The notes beneath the pieces are model-generated. The model made no database searches. It was not told the DNA's origin and worked only from the letters and a program-made list of their open reading frames with translations. From Marisa cornuarietis (taxonomy: Eukaryota; Mollusca; Gastropoda; Architaenioglossa; Ampullariidae): 64,000 nucleotides of DNA. Of this stretch, positions 47,851-60,014 are shown one piece after another; within the stretch, counting starts at the first letter, position 1; every line of letters begins with the position of its first letter. The stretch is from contig SMMW01000555.1 in the NCBI GenBank assembly GCA_004794655.1, forward strand, positions 186,001 to 250,000. The letters are read 5' to 3'. A program made the position numbers and the translations under genes.

Positions 47851-48424
47851 CATACACGCGGCATACAAGTAGAACAGTGTCCCTAGTGAAGAAAAATAGC
47901 GGTGACTTCTTAAACTAACATGTTTTTAAAATTGTATAAAGAACTGAGAATAATTCATGTAAATAAAACCGCAAATGGTAAAAGCTCAGTGACTAACGCT
48001 GTGACGGGAAGGATTTTTCATCACGCGGTAATGTCCAGATAACCTAAGTGGCAATTAAAGTACTCTCGGGTGCTTTCTGCTCTCAGCTGCTACCTTAGGC
48101 CGGTTACACATAACGTAAAGTAAAAAAAGGAAAGATATCAACCGAGCACATTAACCTACTGCAGAAAAAATCCAGCTAGCCAACCAAAAACGTTGAATGG
48201 GGGTGATATACAACTTTACTTCTTTGGCTTTTATACTTTACGTTATGATGCGCGCGCACGCACGCACAGATATATATACATTGAGTAGAAATAGTCGGGC
48301 GGCTATCTCCAAACCAACAGGATTGTTTCAGATCACATGACCAAGAAGAGAGAAAGAGCGCTGAGTATTTTTCCCCGATAGGAAATCATGAAAGTTAAAT
48401 AATCAACGAAGAGCGCAGAATATA

Positions 48425-48690
48425 TTTAAAATATGAAGAAGCGTTCTGGTTGGATAACAAGGATGCAGCTGGTAGATAGTGCAGAAAGTTTATAATCTCT
48501 TAGTTGCGGAATGGATAGCCAATGCATCTTTGCTAAAAGATAAATGACAGTAACCGTTATGTGTGCGCCAAAGATAAGGCAGGCAGCATGGTTATGCATT
48601 CTCTGAAGTTTTGGAAAAAACACGATGTGCAATTTCAGTGAGGAGTTCCCGTAGTCAATAAGAGAAACAGAGAGCAAGAAAAGTAACAAC
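48425..48690 (-). pseudogene. L2/CR1-like LINE RT C-terminal fragment
   Basis: An 87-codon frame reads LIDYGNSSLKLHIVFFPKLQ, RMHNHAACLIFGAHITVTVI and LLAKMHWLSIPQLRDYKLSA. It matches the 'DYCNSLLSG..LQKLQKVQNNAARL..LHWLP' segment of L2/CR1-like elements. Only this segment remains. Confidence 0.75.
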
Positions 48691-48699
48691 AGATTTATG

Positions 48700-49140
48700 G
48701 CTTGAAAAGTGAGCCAGTGAGCTCATAGTATGCAGCCTGGTAAACCTTATTGTTATGATACTTTTTAGCGAATTTTTTTTTATCTCAGGTAGATACAGTC
48801 ACTACAAAGCTTTATATTTCAAGTTTATATATACATATATAATGTTGACAGCAGCTTTCGCTGGAATAAACTGAAACAAAACAAAACAAAAAATAAATCC
48901 CAACTCCAAGGCTACTTTCAGTGCTCCTTTTTTGCCAGCATTTGCGGTTTTATTTACATGACTTAATAATCCGTTTTCAGAATTTAGCTGCCATTTTCAA
49001 GCTGAAAGAAACAATATTTGTGCATAAGTTAAATGTAAGCAGCCAACATACTTCGCCGAATATTCCTATCGTAAGTCAGGAGAAAGACCGTCCTCTAGAG
49101 AATCCCTTCTTTTCATGCTTCACGCACAGGGGTAACGGCA
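48700..49140. other. AT-rich non-coding stretch
   Basis: A short TATATACATATATA tract lies near 48830. Nothing else is recognised. Confidence 0.5.
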
Positions 49141-49149
49141 TAATCAGCA

Positions 49150-49745
49150 GTTCAAGATGTCTGTTAGACCACATTTCGTGCAATGCACATGCACGACACT
49201 AGTGAAGCCGTGAAAGGCGACGCTAAGATTGACAGGCTCTCCATTTCACCATGCCCGCTCGCTCGCGTCTTGCGCTTCTCCAAGAAGACGCTTCCCGAAG
49301 GGCCGGGGGAGGAGAGTACTACAGAATTTGGGAGGGGAGAGGAGATGGACGAGGGGGACCCATCTGTCCTTACATTGTCCGTCTGCGTTGGGGCCGGCAT
49401 AAGAGGGAAAGTGGCGTTTGCATCCCCGTTCTCCTCCAGCCTGCTTCCAACACAATAGAAAACGCCAGAGATTTTTTTCCCCCTCCTTGCCTTGTGAGAA
49501 CTCTCACGTTGCCACTCGGTCGAGCAGAGGGAATGGAAAAGAGGGGTGTATGGGCGAAACAGATGATGAAATTTCACAAATGCTCGCGAAGTTCGTTTTG
49601 TATTGGAAATTTGATATTTTCAGACATAACCTCTTTCACCCTGGCACTGATCCCCAGTGTTATCGCGGCCAGAAGAACCGAGACAGCCCGAGCGATGATT
49701 TAGTGGGCTGTTGTCGCCTTCCGCCACTTTGACCCCCTTGGGTCT
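49150..49745. other. GC-rich island with mutually overlapping ORFs
   Basis: An abrupt GC- and CpG-rich block. Frames of 137 and 69 codons (minus) and 91, 104 and 150 codons (plus) overlap in four phases, the pattern expected when high GC removes stop codons. No domain, promoter motif or splice site stands out. It could be a regulatory island or unrecognised element. Confidence 0.4.
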
Positions 49746-50298
49746 GCTTCATTAGCACTAAATGAACAACCATTACCCACTGCCGGAGCACACTACGGTC
49801 CGAGTAGACGCCTTTCCCGGCAATTTTTGTTCCCGAAGGTAAATAGTTATTTTAACACTAAGAGTTATCGATCAGCACTTGTTTTCTTCCGAACAACAGG
49901 ATCTGGAGGAAAGGAACTTGAGCAGTAGATTTGATAGCAAAGCGAACATGTTTTCAGTCTGTCTCTATATGCAGTGCCAGTTTCGTTTCGTTGAGAATAC
50001 AAGGGAGTTGATGAGATCTTTGCTGCGCGGTTTGTTCTATCCTCGGAGCAGGAAGGCACATTGCAATTTCCGGTGATTGATCAGCTCCAGTTTCCATCAG
50101 AGCTACAGACAGCTAAGAGCTATACAGACGGACGAAAGGTCAGCAAAAATGTGCTCATAAGACATCATCGACCATCGGAATCCTTTTTATAAATCGAGTT
50201 GAGAAAACATAGACCAAATACATATAAAGGAGCAAAGCGTTAAATTGAAATGTGATGACAGATCGGCAGGAAGGTGTCCGTTGCCAACATAATTCGTG

Positions 50299-50300
<2 letters not shown>

Positions 50301-50366
<66 letters not shown>
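50301..50366. repeat. (AC)n microsatellite
   Basis: A perfect AC run of about 33 units. Confidence 0.97.
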
Positions 50367-50370
<4 letters not shown>

Positions 50371-50399
50371 ACATACACATAAATGTATACGCAAACAAC

Positions 50400-52480
50400 A
50401 TTTCTTGCTGAGTCAAAATAAGTCTTGTTTACTTTTCTCGTGATACTGTTGTTTAAATAGGGAAAAAAACGTCTTTATGCTATCCTCTAGCTAAGGACAT
50501 AGCCCAACTAGTTTTTGACAACAATGGCACACTAGACATATGCCGAAGGTTACTCCCCAGATTCGTGGTTTATTTGTACAAATTTATGGAGCACTACAAT
50601 GCCAGATTGTGTACAGTACATTGTCAGAAGTCAATTATGTGATTTACCAGTCGTGTGTATTAAGACGTGTGCAAGGACTCAATCCTTTCTAATTAGAGGC
50701 AAAGTCTTGATCTGACATTTTGAGGACTGTTTGCTTAAGAGCGCATTAAATATATATATATATATATATAATTGTAAAACAATTTGTAAATTGTTATCAG
50801 AGTTTGGAGCTCTTCTCGCACAGCCATGGTGGTAATAGACACAAAATATGTTTCTTATTTAGGCTTTTTAAACTAAGACGTTTTCTGGGTCATAAAAATG
50901 TACCCTAAGAAAACAGTGCAATATCTGAAGACAATAACAATTCGAGATAGAACTCTGTGTTGTGGTAAGACGGAGAAGCAGCAGTCTTATGACTGACTTT
51001 TTTAAAAAAGTTGCAGACGTTGAGGAAGGTTATACAAAGAACTGGGAATGATTCAGAACCAGGAACGTCCGTTGTTCGTGATGTCAGTTAGCCGAGTTCT
51101 GTGGATGTGCATAGTTTGCCAATCGCTGTATTGTAGTTTATTTGAAACTAGTCTATTTAATACTGAAGGGACACCTTAGCTCCAATGTGATATTGGGCTA
51201 CAGTTGTAGGTGTGTTTCTGTTTTTCTCACTTTACTACCCACTATCTCTCTGTCTTTGTCTGTGCGTACATGTTTGTGCGCGTGCTTTCGATCACCCTAT
51301 GTTATCCGTAGTGAGGTGTTAATTTTGCTAGTGTGACTAAAATATTGTGTCAAGTTTTTGTAGCTAAGTAGGCGATCCATTTGTTCAGCGGTATAGCTTT
51401 CGTCACCAAGACGCTGATCATCGCGAGTAACAGGGTATGTGATGACCGAGACTAGATGTTTAAGATATTTAATATATTTATATGATAACGGGGATGACGA
51501 GCCAGATTAGAAAATCTTATTTCCTTGAATAGACAATGCGCTACGTAAAATACGTATCATTTTTGGAGATCGAACAAGCGCCAAAAACAAACGATACAGA
51601 AATTGCATAGTAGTTGTTAGAAAAACGGAATAAATTTTTTTTCGTTAACCTAGTTTCTCAGTAAGATATATCTTTAAAGGCTCATCGAAAGGAAAAGAAT
51701 GCTTTCATATGTCTACTAATTTCAAAATTAAATAAAGCTTTCCATTGGCGAGATGCAGGCCTTGTCACATTTACATTCTCCTGCTCTGGGGAAAGCAAAT
51801 AGCTTTGTGAAGACGCCTTTTAAACACATGCGTCTAAGCGCTCCCACGGGCTGCCGCCATCGACAACTACATCGGTAACGTGTTTTTTTTTTCAATAAAA
51901 TTTTGCATTTTCTTCACTTATGACGGGTGGACTTAATTAACGAAATTGACATTTCAACTACTTTGTTCATAGTTTCGTTTTCAATGCAGGTTTAGACCTT
52001 TGCAGAATTACATCAAATAAAATCTCTTTTCATAAAGAACTCAGTTTGTATTAGGAGTATGACGATTATTGCCATTTTCTGCTTTGTATTCGTTTTCTTC
52101 TAGGCCATTTGTTCAACACCAGCACAAAAAAGAGCTTAATTATAACTTTGTATAATCAGTTTTGCCATAATCTTTTACTGTCCTTTCAAGCATGAAGCAG
52201 TGTGATACAATTTGAAAAGTGATTTATTGAACAACAAACAGTGCGATTAAAATACATGATGCGGGAAATGCGTAATCTCATTTGTTTACAGATGGCTGAT
52301 TCAGAAATAAGTATAAAGATAACAAAAAGAAAATAAAATGAACATAATAACATAATTACCACTGAAGAAAAACCTTCATACAAAATGAAAACTCGTGTAC
52401 ATAGTCCATGAAGTCCATCAATGGTTTTCATCAGGGAGGCTATAGAAATATATAATCAATTTATCTGGCTGTATTGCTCC
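50400..52480. other. AT-rich non-coding stretch
   Basis: A (TA)n tract lies at about 50751-50771. No recognised gene or element. Confidence 0.5.
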
Positions 52481-52497
52481 TTTTGTTTCTAAAGGTG

Positions 52498-52670
52498 AAG
52501 CGGATACCTGAGCAGTTAGAGCAGTGGCGTTAGAGCCCAGAGGCTTATCGGTTCGATACCCGTGTGGCACAGTGAGCTTCTTCTGTCGACTTCTCTATCG
52601 GGAATAGGTACCTGACTTCATAGAGGGTTGGGAGATGTAAGGCAGAGAGAGAGAGAGAGCAAAGAGATAT
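52498..52670 (+). mobile_element. tRNA-derived SINE with intact B box
   Basis: GATACCTGAGCAGTTAGAGC is the A-box-like head. The pol III B box GGTTCGATACCC is at 52550-52561 and perfectly fits GGTTCRANNCC. The tail TCTATCGGGAATAGGTACC is shared with the copy at 7.3 kb, then a (GA)n stretch follows at 52645-52662. This is the best-preserved SINE promoter in the window. Confidence 0.75.
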
Positions 52671-53639
52671 ATTATTTTCTGTCCATACATTCATTCTTTC
52701 AGTACCGCTTTGACAAAAACCTGTGTCTCTTATAATTAACACCCCAGTCCTCAACGACCTAAAGGTTATACGACTATGTTTATTTTACTTCAGATGAACT
52801 ATGTAAAATATAATCCACATTTTATCAGACTATCTTTGCCCTTTGATTATCTATACACGTTTTAAAACTATTCTTTGACTAGAGTATTAAGCGTGTATAA
52901 ATTCTGTAGTAAGAGCATTTAAGTAACATTTTCTGTCCATACATTTATGCTTCCGGCAACCGTTAACATTCAGGTCTTACCCTTGCCTCTATTCTGCTAT
53001 TTCCGTATGCGATGCAGCTGCACCAGTGGGAATGTCCCACAGCGCGTAGTCGCTTAAGACACAATGACAAGACGGCGAACTATTGGGAAAGGCATTACAA
53101 ATAGACAGCAAATGCAGGAGCAATGTCCAGTGCAATAATCAAATTACGCAAAGAAAGAAAGCAGCACGTGAACTGATTTCTGTATTCAATTTTCTCGATA
53201 AAGCTTTTTTCTGCTCGGGAAAAAATGGCGGAAAGCATTAGTATGGACAGCACATTTTTGCTATATAACAGGTGACGACCGTTTGCCTAAGGCACTAATT
53301 AGACTGACTCAGTGTGCCTCCAAAGACCAAAGACTTTATGGTCACTACAAAACCTTAAATTAATAGCTGATGAATAACTGACAAAAATGCATTCAAAATG
53401 TGCTTCACTGACGTAGCTTTTTGAATTTTCCCTCCAGGGTACTTTGTGTTTCAGAAGCCTACTGCGATTCAATGATGTACTCGTTAAAAATTCAGTATTT
53501 CGAAATAAATGTTGTTTTCTATACGCATTTCAAAATGATGCATTCCGGCATGCTCTATTCCAAAGTGCGTGACAGTTTGCTTGGTTAATTTATTTTACAG
53601 AAAATTGCATTCACCTTATGGTGAACCTGCACCACGGTA

Positions 53640-53775
53640 GAATGAAGGTGTAAAACGAGGAAACCTGCGATAGTTACGTAAACAGGTGTCACATTCGGAA
53701 AGAAATACGTATGCTCCGAGAAAAGATCTGAACCAGATGTGTCTTAACCCTCTGCACTGACCACAAGCGATCTTT
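53640..53775 (-). mobile_element. Decayed SINE, same family as 29.7 kb
   Basis: On the minus strand GGTTCAGATCTTTTCTCGG then GAATGTGACACCTGTTTA matches the B-box and body of the 29.7 kb SINE (GGTTCAGATCTCGTCTC, GATGTGACACCTGCTTA). Confidence 0.6.
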
Positions 53776-53779
53776 TTCA

Positions 53780-55040
53780 CATTATAATGTTTGCCGCGAG
53801 CTTCTCTGGTCGCGTTAAGCCATTCCTGATTCACCACAAGGGCTTCTGATAGCGTTGTATTGTCAACGGCTTTAGCTGGATTTGAAATTAATTTGATGTT
53901 CAACAAAGTTCAAAAGGATTATTATTATTATCATTATTATTTACCTTTACCATGAAGGGTACATGCCGTCTTATCAAAGGATTTCAAAGGTGTTTGATAT
54001 GCCCGTACAAGGGAGAAAACTGAAACTTGTCTGAATGTTACAAATTAAAGTTTTGTCCCTCAGATCATATTCCAGGCAGCATTTAGTTTAACCCAAACAA
54101 ACCAGTGATTTGCTTAGAACACTTCAAAGAAACGTGCTTTAAATTTATTAAGTTATATTGTTTTAATTTGTATAATGCTTGCTAAGTATATATAACGGAT
54201 TATTGATTAATTGTATTATCCGTTTTCATCAGGTTGTCACAGACCCTTACTGTAAACTATGTAATGCGTTGATAAAAAGGGTAATTTTTAATGGGTGAGG
54301 CACATAAGATTTATTCCTGGCTTCAGGTCTACTTACTCATCTACTATTAAAAGATAGCCGCATTGCTCTAAAATGGGTGGTTATCTATATTGCTGTATTA
54401 AAGAATTCTTGGTTTTATTTTGAAAACCGTCTAGATCAGACAAGTAACAAAAATTTAAGATTACGATGGGGCGGTACATATACCATTTGTCCATATTTAT
54501 GACAGACCTTATACTGCTAGTTTAGTTTATTTGGCTTTTGTTTTGTTTTGTTTTTTTGTATTATTATAATTTTTATTCTTAGCCAGAGAAAATATACCAG
54601 AACAGATACTGAACACACATATTCATATGCATACATGAATTTCATACTATAGTCACTACTCCATTTGAGGGTTCTTTTCAAATTTCTTTAATTGCTGAAA
54701 TCAAGATTCCTTGATGAAATGTAGAGGAAAACTTCCTAAATAAATTATGTAATGAGTTCCCTGTATAACTCAGTAGTTCGGATTTGAAAACACCGCTTTT
54801 TGAAATAATATTTTCGGACTACCATAACTTTTTTGGCAATACTATCAATATCAGAATCCACGAGAAGAACACTTGCGACCCATGCGACAATGCTGTCCAC
54901 TCTAATTAAGTGACCTCTACCATTTCTAGAACGATGGAAACAGGTAGTGATACTTCTGCTACCTACAGATCACTGCTGAATATTCGAATATTCAAGAAAA
55001 AGAAGAAGACTCCATAAATGACTCCATAAATCTCCTTCTG
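53780..55040. other. AT-rich non-coding stretch
   Basis: An (ATT)n-like tract lies at 53919-53941 and a 12-bp tandem duplication GACTCCATAAAT at 55009-55032. No gene is recognised. Confidence 0.5.
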
Positions 55041-55049
55041 CAGTCAGAC

Positions 55050-55250
55050 AGAGGCACGACATAGACATCCCAAACAAAGCTCTATGGGAGCAAAAAGGAC
55101 TTGAAGAGCACAGAGCCATTCGTCGAGAGCAAAGTCATGGCCAACACCGTTGGGACAGTACAACAAAAAGTACTGAACAGACAACAGTTCGAGAAGGTCA
55201 AAAGCTTCATAATCATCATTTAACATTTATCTCTTGATGGTACCAGCTCA
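55050..55250 (+). pseudogene. LINE RT fragment (post-catalytic region)
   Basis: Plus strand, in shifting frames: ESKVMANTVGTVQQKVLNRQ and QFEKVKSF, then a stop. This matches the 'KSKVM..., LxxVxSFKYLG' region of the I-clade-like family, here a different subfamily from that at 25 kb. Confidence 0.65.
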
Positions 55251-55254
55251 TCCA

Positions 55255-55610
55255 GCTGACAACCAGCTGTGCTGCTCCACCGGTGCCAGTCGTCGGGAGG
55301 GGGAGAGGGACCTGGACAGATAAAGCGGCTAACAAGATTCGCTGTCTCGTGCAACGGTGAACAAGCCATGCCTTAACTGAGCCGTCCAGTCTTTTATCTT
55401 TCTCTGCCTACATCGGCGTCGACCACCCTCTAAAGCATCCTAAAGGATTGTCTTAGAATGTCGTTCATGGCCAGACCAGACCCACTTGCACCACTAAAGT
55501 ATTGCCACAATAGGTCGTCAAGCAGCGTGGAGAGCGTGCTCAGTACAAATTCGTCGGTCTTGTGAAATCCACGTCAGAGATTCAGAGCAGTTTCAGGCCC
55601 AATTGGCAAG
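55255..55610 (-). pseudogene. LINE 3'-terminal fragment
   Basis: Minus strand: KTIL and ALEGGRRRCRQRK, then IKDWTAQLRHGLFTVAR. The family C-terminus reads 'LEGxRRRGRQRK..VKEWT'. It lies tail-to-tail with the plus-strand fragment at 55050-55250. The two could be one copy with an internal inversion. Confidence 0.65.
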
Positions 55611-55800
55611 GAATGCCTAAATTCTTTATTCTTTAATTATTCCTTTATTTCGTAAAATACTATGAATAAACAAGGTATTTAGCTATCGGTGGGTGCCGGA
55701 ATATATGAAATTTGTGATTGAAAACAAAACATTGAATTTTTCAGACAAGCGCGTGAAACTATAACAGCTTTTGGTTCATTAGTATTTAATTGTAAACCAG

Positions 55801-56740
55801 TCAGTCAGTCAGTCGTCCCTTGCCTGGCACCTGGCGTTGGGGGGAGCACATGGATAGACGCGGCAGCTGACAGGGCCCGTCACTCTTGCCTATTGTGGGC
55901 GATATTTGGTTGTTCAGCAGTACTATACTCGTTGAGCGGTTATACAGCGATTTAACGACTTGGACGAGGCCTTCCTCGATATTGAATTTCCGCATCACAT
56001 GCCATAGCCCCTCGTGCCAGACTCTGTCAAATGCCTTTTTAAAGTCAATGAAGTTGTGGTAAAGGTCCCGCTGACGCTGAAGATGCTTTGGTAATAGAAG
56101 ACGACAGTTGAAGATCTGCTCAACTGTGCTTCTACGGGGTCTGAAGCCAGCCTGTTCTTCTGCTAGCAGCTCTTCTGCTGTGGTTCTGATGCGGTTCTGT
56201 ATGACCTTCAGTATGAATTTGCTTGGGTGACTGATAAGGCTTATGGTTCTGTAGTTCTTGCACTGTTTGCTGTTTCCTTTCTTTGGGAGGGGTATGATTA
56301 GTGCCATTCCTTGCTCTCTTTGGCACAGGACAGTTAGGGCCTTTGTGGTTTCTTCCACACCCTGCTTGAGCAGCTCGATCGGCTGGTACGTTATCAACGT
56401 CTGGTGACTTTCCTCCCTTCAAACTATGTACAGCTCTTTCGACCTCTTCCCGTAGGACTGGTAGGTGTGCAGGTTCGCTGTCTCTAGCCTGGTTGTTTTG
56501 GAGGATGTTGGCGTCGGTCTTCAGCTGGTAGTTGTAGAGGTCCTTGCAGTACTCTGTCCATCGGGTTGAGTACAGCATTGCCTTCTGTGAGAAGGTGACC
56601 ATTGCTGTCTTCGATGACTGAGATCTTCTGCTGGTCTGTCTCAGTGAGGGTCTTTAGAAATTGGTAGGCCCTTTCGCTGTCACCTCGGGCCAATTGTAAA
56701 CCATACTGCTTGCAATAACATTCAGAGAATCCAATCATTT
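55801..56740 (-). pseudogene. LINE ORF2 remnant, RT fingers and palm, internally deleted
   Basis: Minus strand. A frame from 56738 reads YGLQLARGDSERAYQFLKTL and ISVIEDSNGHLLTEGNAVL. The next reads RWTEYCKDLYNYQL, VERAVHSLKGGKSPDVDNVP, then after a shift LLKQGVEETTKALTVL. The 198-codon frame continues IIPLPKKGNSKQCKNYRTIS, AEELLAEEQAGFRPRRSTVE and HNFIDFKKAFDRVWHEGLWH (RT motif A) to VLLNNQISPTI. There it jumps straight to the family's 3' terminus (GKSDGPCQLPRLSMCSPQRQ). The rest of RT, including the ADD box, is therefore deleted. At the 3' end a (GACT)n tail (CGACTGACTGACTGACTG, 55818-55801) marks the element's terminus. Confidence 0.88.
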
Positions 56741-56759
56741 CTGCATGTCTTCTGTAGTT

Positions 56760-57400
56760 TCAGCTAATATGATCATCGGAATATTAGTAGAGATAAAATG
56801 ATCATTCTCATTCATTCAGTTAAATATTGTCAAATGAATGACCTTTATTTTCCACACACTGAAAACGTAACAATAAAATGTTTTTTGCATTGGCGGACCG
56901 TGACAGATCAAGGAAACCACGGCCCAGATAAGATGCGTTTTGACACAGGATTTCTCTTTTGATACACGTCACATATAATAGTATATGTCAGTTAACAGTG
57001 CGCCATTTATACCATGATAAAAAAATTCCCATAGAAAATTCCTTTGCACACTGTCAAACGCGCCATTCAATAATCAACAAAAGTGCAAATACTAGCTTTT
57101 ACTTTCATGTTATAGATACTGAAACCAGTTTAAAGCGAGAATGGTCAACGGTTGACTGGTCTTTCCTACGGCCTGTTTGCTTACACCCTGACATAAGTAT
57201 CCTACAGGAAACTGCATATCCTACTTTTAACAATACTAGCTGTACTGCGTGTACACAGTCTGCCAGCAAAACTGCAAAAAGTTGTGTCAGTGCAAACTGA
57301 TAACAGTCAATTATAACGTCGAAAAATGCGTGTATCATTGGGGATAATTTTAGTAGCATTCGAGGCTGGAGGGAAACTATTGAGAGATATGTGAAGTCAA
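56760..57400. other. Non-coding stretch
   Basis: No element is recognised. Long frames on both strands around 56959-57300 and 57105-57560 overlap the promoter region below and have no domain. Confidence 0.45.
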
Positions 57401-57424
57401 CGTAATGACATGTGTTAGAGCGGA

Positions 57425-57517
57425 CGAACAGAACAGCAGCGCAAGGGGAAGGAATAAAAAGAGGTCGAGGAGGTAACTCGCACAAGCTAGTCTGCTCATG
57501 CGCAGTGCACGTTGGAA
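57425..57517 (+). promoter_or_regulatory. TATA-less housekeeping-type promoter
   Basis: GTCTGCTCATGCGCAGTGCA at about 57490-57509 contains a near-match to the NRF1 site TGCGCATGCGCA. GGAAATGGCGGATT at 57514-57527 matches the YY1 consensus, with the ATGGCGG core overlapping the start codon, as in many housekeeping genes. There is no TATA box in the usual window. Function is inferred from motif order. Confidence 0.55.
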
Positions 57518-57541
57518 ATGGCGGATTCTGCGGACCTGAAG
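57518..57541 (+). CDS. Probable first coding exon (MADSADLK)
   Basis: ATG at 57518 sits inside the YY1-like motif. Eight codons read MADSADLK before AAG|GTATTG, a plausible phase-0 donor at 57542. 'ATGGCGGA...' starts with a short first exon ending in AAG|GT are common in housekeeping genes. The gene would run rightward, with its first intron holding the following transposon debris and possibly extending past the window. No product can be named from eight residues. Confidence 0.4.
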
Positions 57542-57559
57542 GTATTGTTGCATGTATCA

Positions 57560-59700
57560 TTTGTTTTCAAGCATTTCAAAATCTGTCTTTAACTCGATAA
57601 ATCATTGGGATTCCTTACGTAAGCTGACATCTGGCTTCTTTTTATCAGTAGGTGTTCAAAACACTCTTTGATCGTTTGTTTTTATTTATAGTTATCTTTC
57701 TGTTTATTCCGTATTGGATAGGCGATCCGGTGCTTTGGTTTAGTATAGTGATTTTGAGAGCAGTTCCAATGGAGTTACGCTTTTGTTGTATCGTTTTACT
57801 GTTTATAGTTTTCCATTTTACGGTTTTGCTGTTTATTGTAAGATATTTTACAGCTTAAAACATTGATTTGAAACGCAGGCTGTTTATAGTTTTTTTTCTC
57901 CACAATTAGTCGATGTTTATCTTATGTTCACCTTGTTGGATTCCGCCAGATTTCATGCGAAGAATTGGGAAACAAATAATATGATAAACGTGCTTGCTTG
58001 CACGCATACCCACCAACCCATCCCTAGTTTAGTTTACCTAAATGATTTTAGCATAGCATTATCAGTTTACAGTTGATAAGGCTTTGCATTTATAGGCCTG
58101 TAACTGACATTAGAATGGATAAATGTTCAATTTACCTCATTGCTTGTTGTAACATCTCATATTGACTTAAAAGTTAACAAATGGTTTGATAAGATTTTGG
58201 CAGTATTTGTAGCTTCCTCATGATAAAGACAGTTTTATAAGTGAAATTGTTTTACTTATCACAAGAAATAGGAGATACCAAGGATGAAAGTTTGTTGTAA
58301 CCTGTTATTAACAGTGATGTAGTAAAGTTTTATAGAGATTTTGAGTGTGGGCTTAAAATATTATTTGCAGATTTACCATGCAGTTTCTTCGTACTTATTT
58401 TAAAAATAATTTTCTGTAAGTAATATCAAAAGAAAGGCCAGCTACTGACACTAAGCACTCATGTGGTTTTTCTTTGCCTGTTAACAGTAAAATTAGTCCA
58501 CTGGTCTTTTAGTTGCTGGATATAAAGGGTAGCTTTTTTGTGTGAGGGCAGTGCCCATCTTTTTCCCCTTCAGACAATCCTTGCTTCTGTCTATCTTCAT
58601 TGACAGGTCCAGAGTTCCTGACAGCCACAATAGGCACTTTCATTCTTCTTGGTGGATGGTGGTTCTTTGTGTAACTCCATGCTATCTTGCTTAACTTGCA
58701 GTACATCCATCAGTCTTCAAAAACAGAATTTCTTGATTATCCTGATTATTTTTCTGCTTCACAAGCTTTTGTAAAGCTTTTAATTTTTAGTCAGTTTCTT
58801 TACCGCCTCCTTGTGGATCATTTTTATGCAGCGCTTACGCTAGTATCCGAGGTAGTGTTTAGGCAGACCAGACCATTGAGACATCCTGCCATTCTCTTAT
58901 TGTTTTTGTTTGTCAAAGATGTTGCCAATAGTAAGTCTTCATTCTATCCTAGTGTTCAGTCACACCGGCAGTGGATCAGGCTAAAACAACAAGAATAATA
59001 GTAGAGAACATTTGATAGTATGCAGTTTCTTGCTGAACATCAGCTCAGTGTGCTGTTTAAAAAAAAATACCACACAAAGATACAATAAGGAAAAATGAGC
59101 TTGAATTAATCTTGTGGAGTGAAAGACAGTCGATGACCAGAGTTTACCATTCAGCCTTGTATTGACTCGGAGGATCTATAGTTCTTAACTGCGTTCCATG
59201 AAAGCATTGTCATCATAAGGTGATGATGTCACAAAGTGATGTAGGTATGTGGTAACACAGCCTGTGTATTCCACAACAAAGGACAGCATCCACAACAGCA
59301 AAACCTACAATCTGTAGCCCACATATCAAAACTATACAAGCAGGAAGACACATCCATAACAAACAGTACATTCCACAGTCACATTGAAATGAGCCCCCAA
59401 ACACACTTGAGTGAAAACATCGAAAAGATCAAAAGGAACTGAAACCTGCAAAACTGCGCCATTTGTGAAAGTCTTGCTGTCAAACAGGAACTGAAGCCAC
59501 CAATATGGACACTACGTTTCAAATGCATCTTGGGAAATGCATCAAAACACACCAGTGTGGTCAAGTGCAGAGAAAAACAAGCAGCCAGCCATCATTCATT
59601 TTCAGACCACCTCCCCCTTGGATGTTTTGTTAGGCAGAAAGAGGTTTTATTTTGAAGACTTTCGGTAGGACCCATGCTATGTATTCCTAACTTTAAAGGG
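57560..59700. other. Putative intronic DNA, no element recognised
   Basis: AT-rich. Frames of 103 codons (58687-58998, plus), 65 codons (58706-58509, minus) and about 60 codons (59564-59213, minus) have no recognised domain. The last two look somewhat protein-like but lack splice support. Confidence 0.4.
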
Positions 59701-59714
59701 GTAAACATTCACTG

Positions 59715-59905
59715 GACCCTTCAGGGAAGAGTAGATTTGGGAGGCCAAAGCAAGCTTGGAGAAGATCAGTAGAGAGCAGGGCAAGGAATACTGGAACCAA
59801 CCTGACCCCAACTGAGAGGGGCTGCCCCAAATCGGGTCCGGTGGAATAGTGTTATTGTGACCTTGCGTTCCTCAGGGAGTTGTAAGGAATAAACCAAACT
59901 AAACT
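59715..59905 (+). pseudogene. LINE 3' end, second family
   Basis: LGRPKQAWRRSVEREQGKEY, then frames corresponding to IGSGG and ALCV/CVPQG. A 'GRPKxTWRRTVExE' segment followed by a final 'ALCxxxxxEE' is the C-terminus of jockey/RTE-like mollusc LINEs. Only the last ~60 codons remain. Confidence 0.6.
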
Positions 59906-60014
59906 AGCGGTGTATGCCATTGAGCTTGTAATTAATGCTATGACTGTTGTACTCTTTTCTTTGTTTTGTTTTGTCTTTCCACCCTAAATGAGTTAATCAG
60001 ATAACCGCACAAAG

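Noticed and set aside
52498..52570. Functional tRNA gene
   Set aside because: Boxes A and B are present but the flanking sequence does not fold into a tRNA cloverleaf and a SINE body follows.
57105..57560. 151-codon minus-strand ORF
   Set aside because: It runs antisense through the NRF1/YY1 promoter and first exon, with no domain or splice support.
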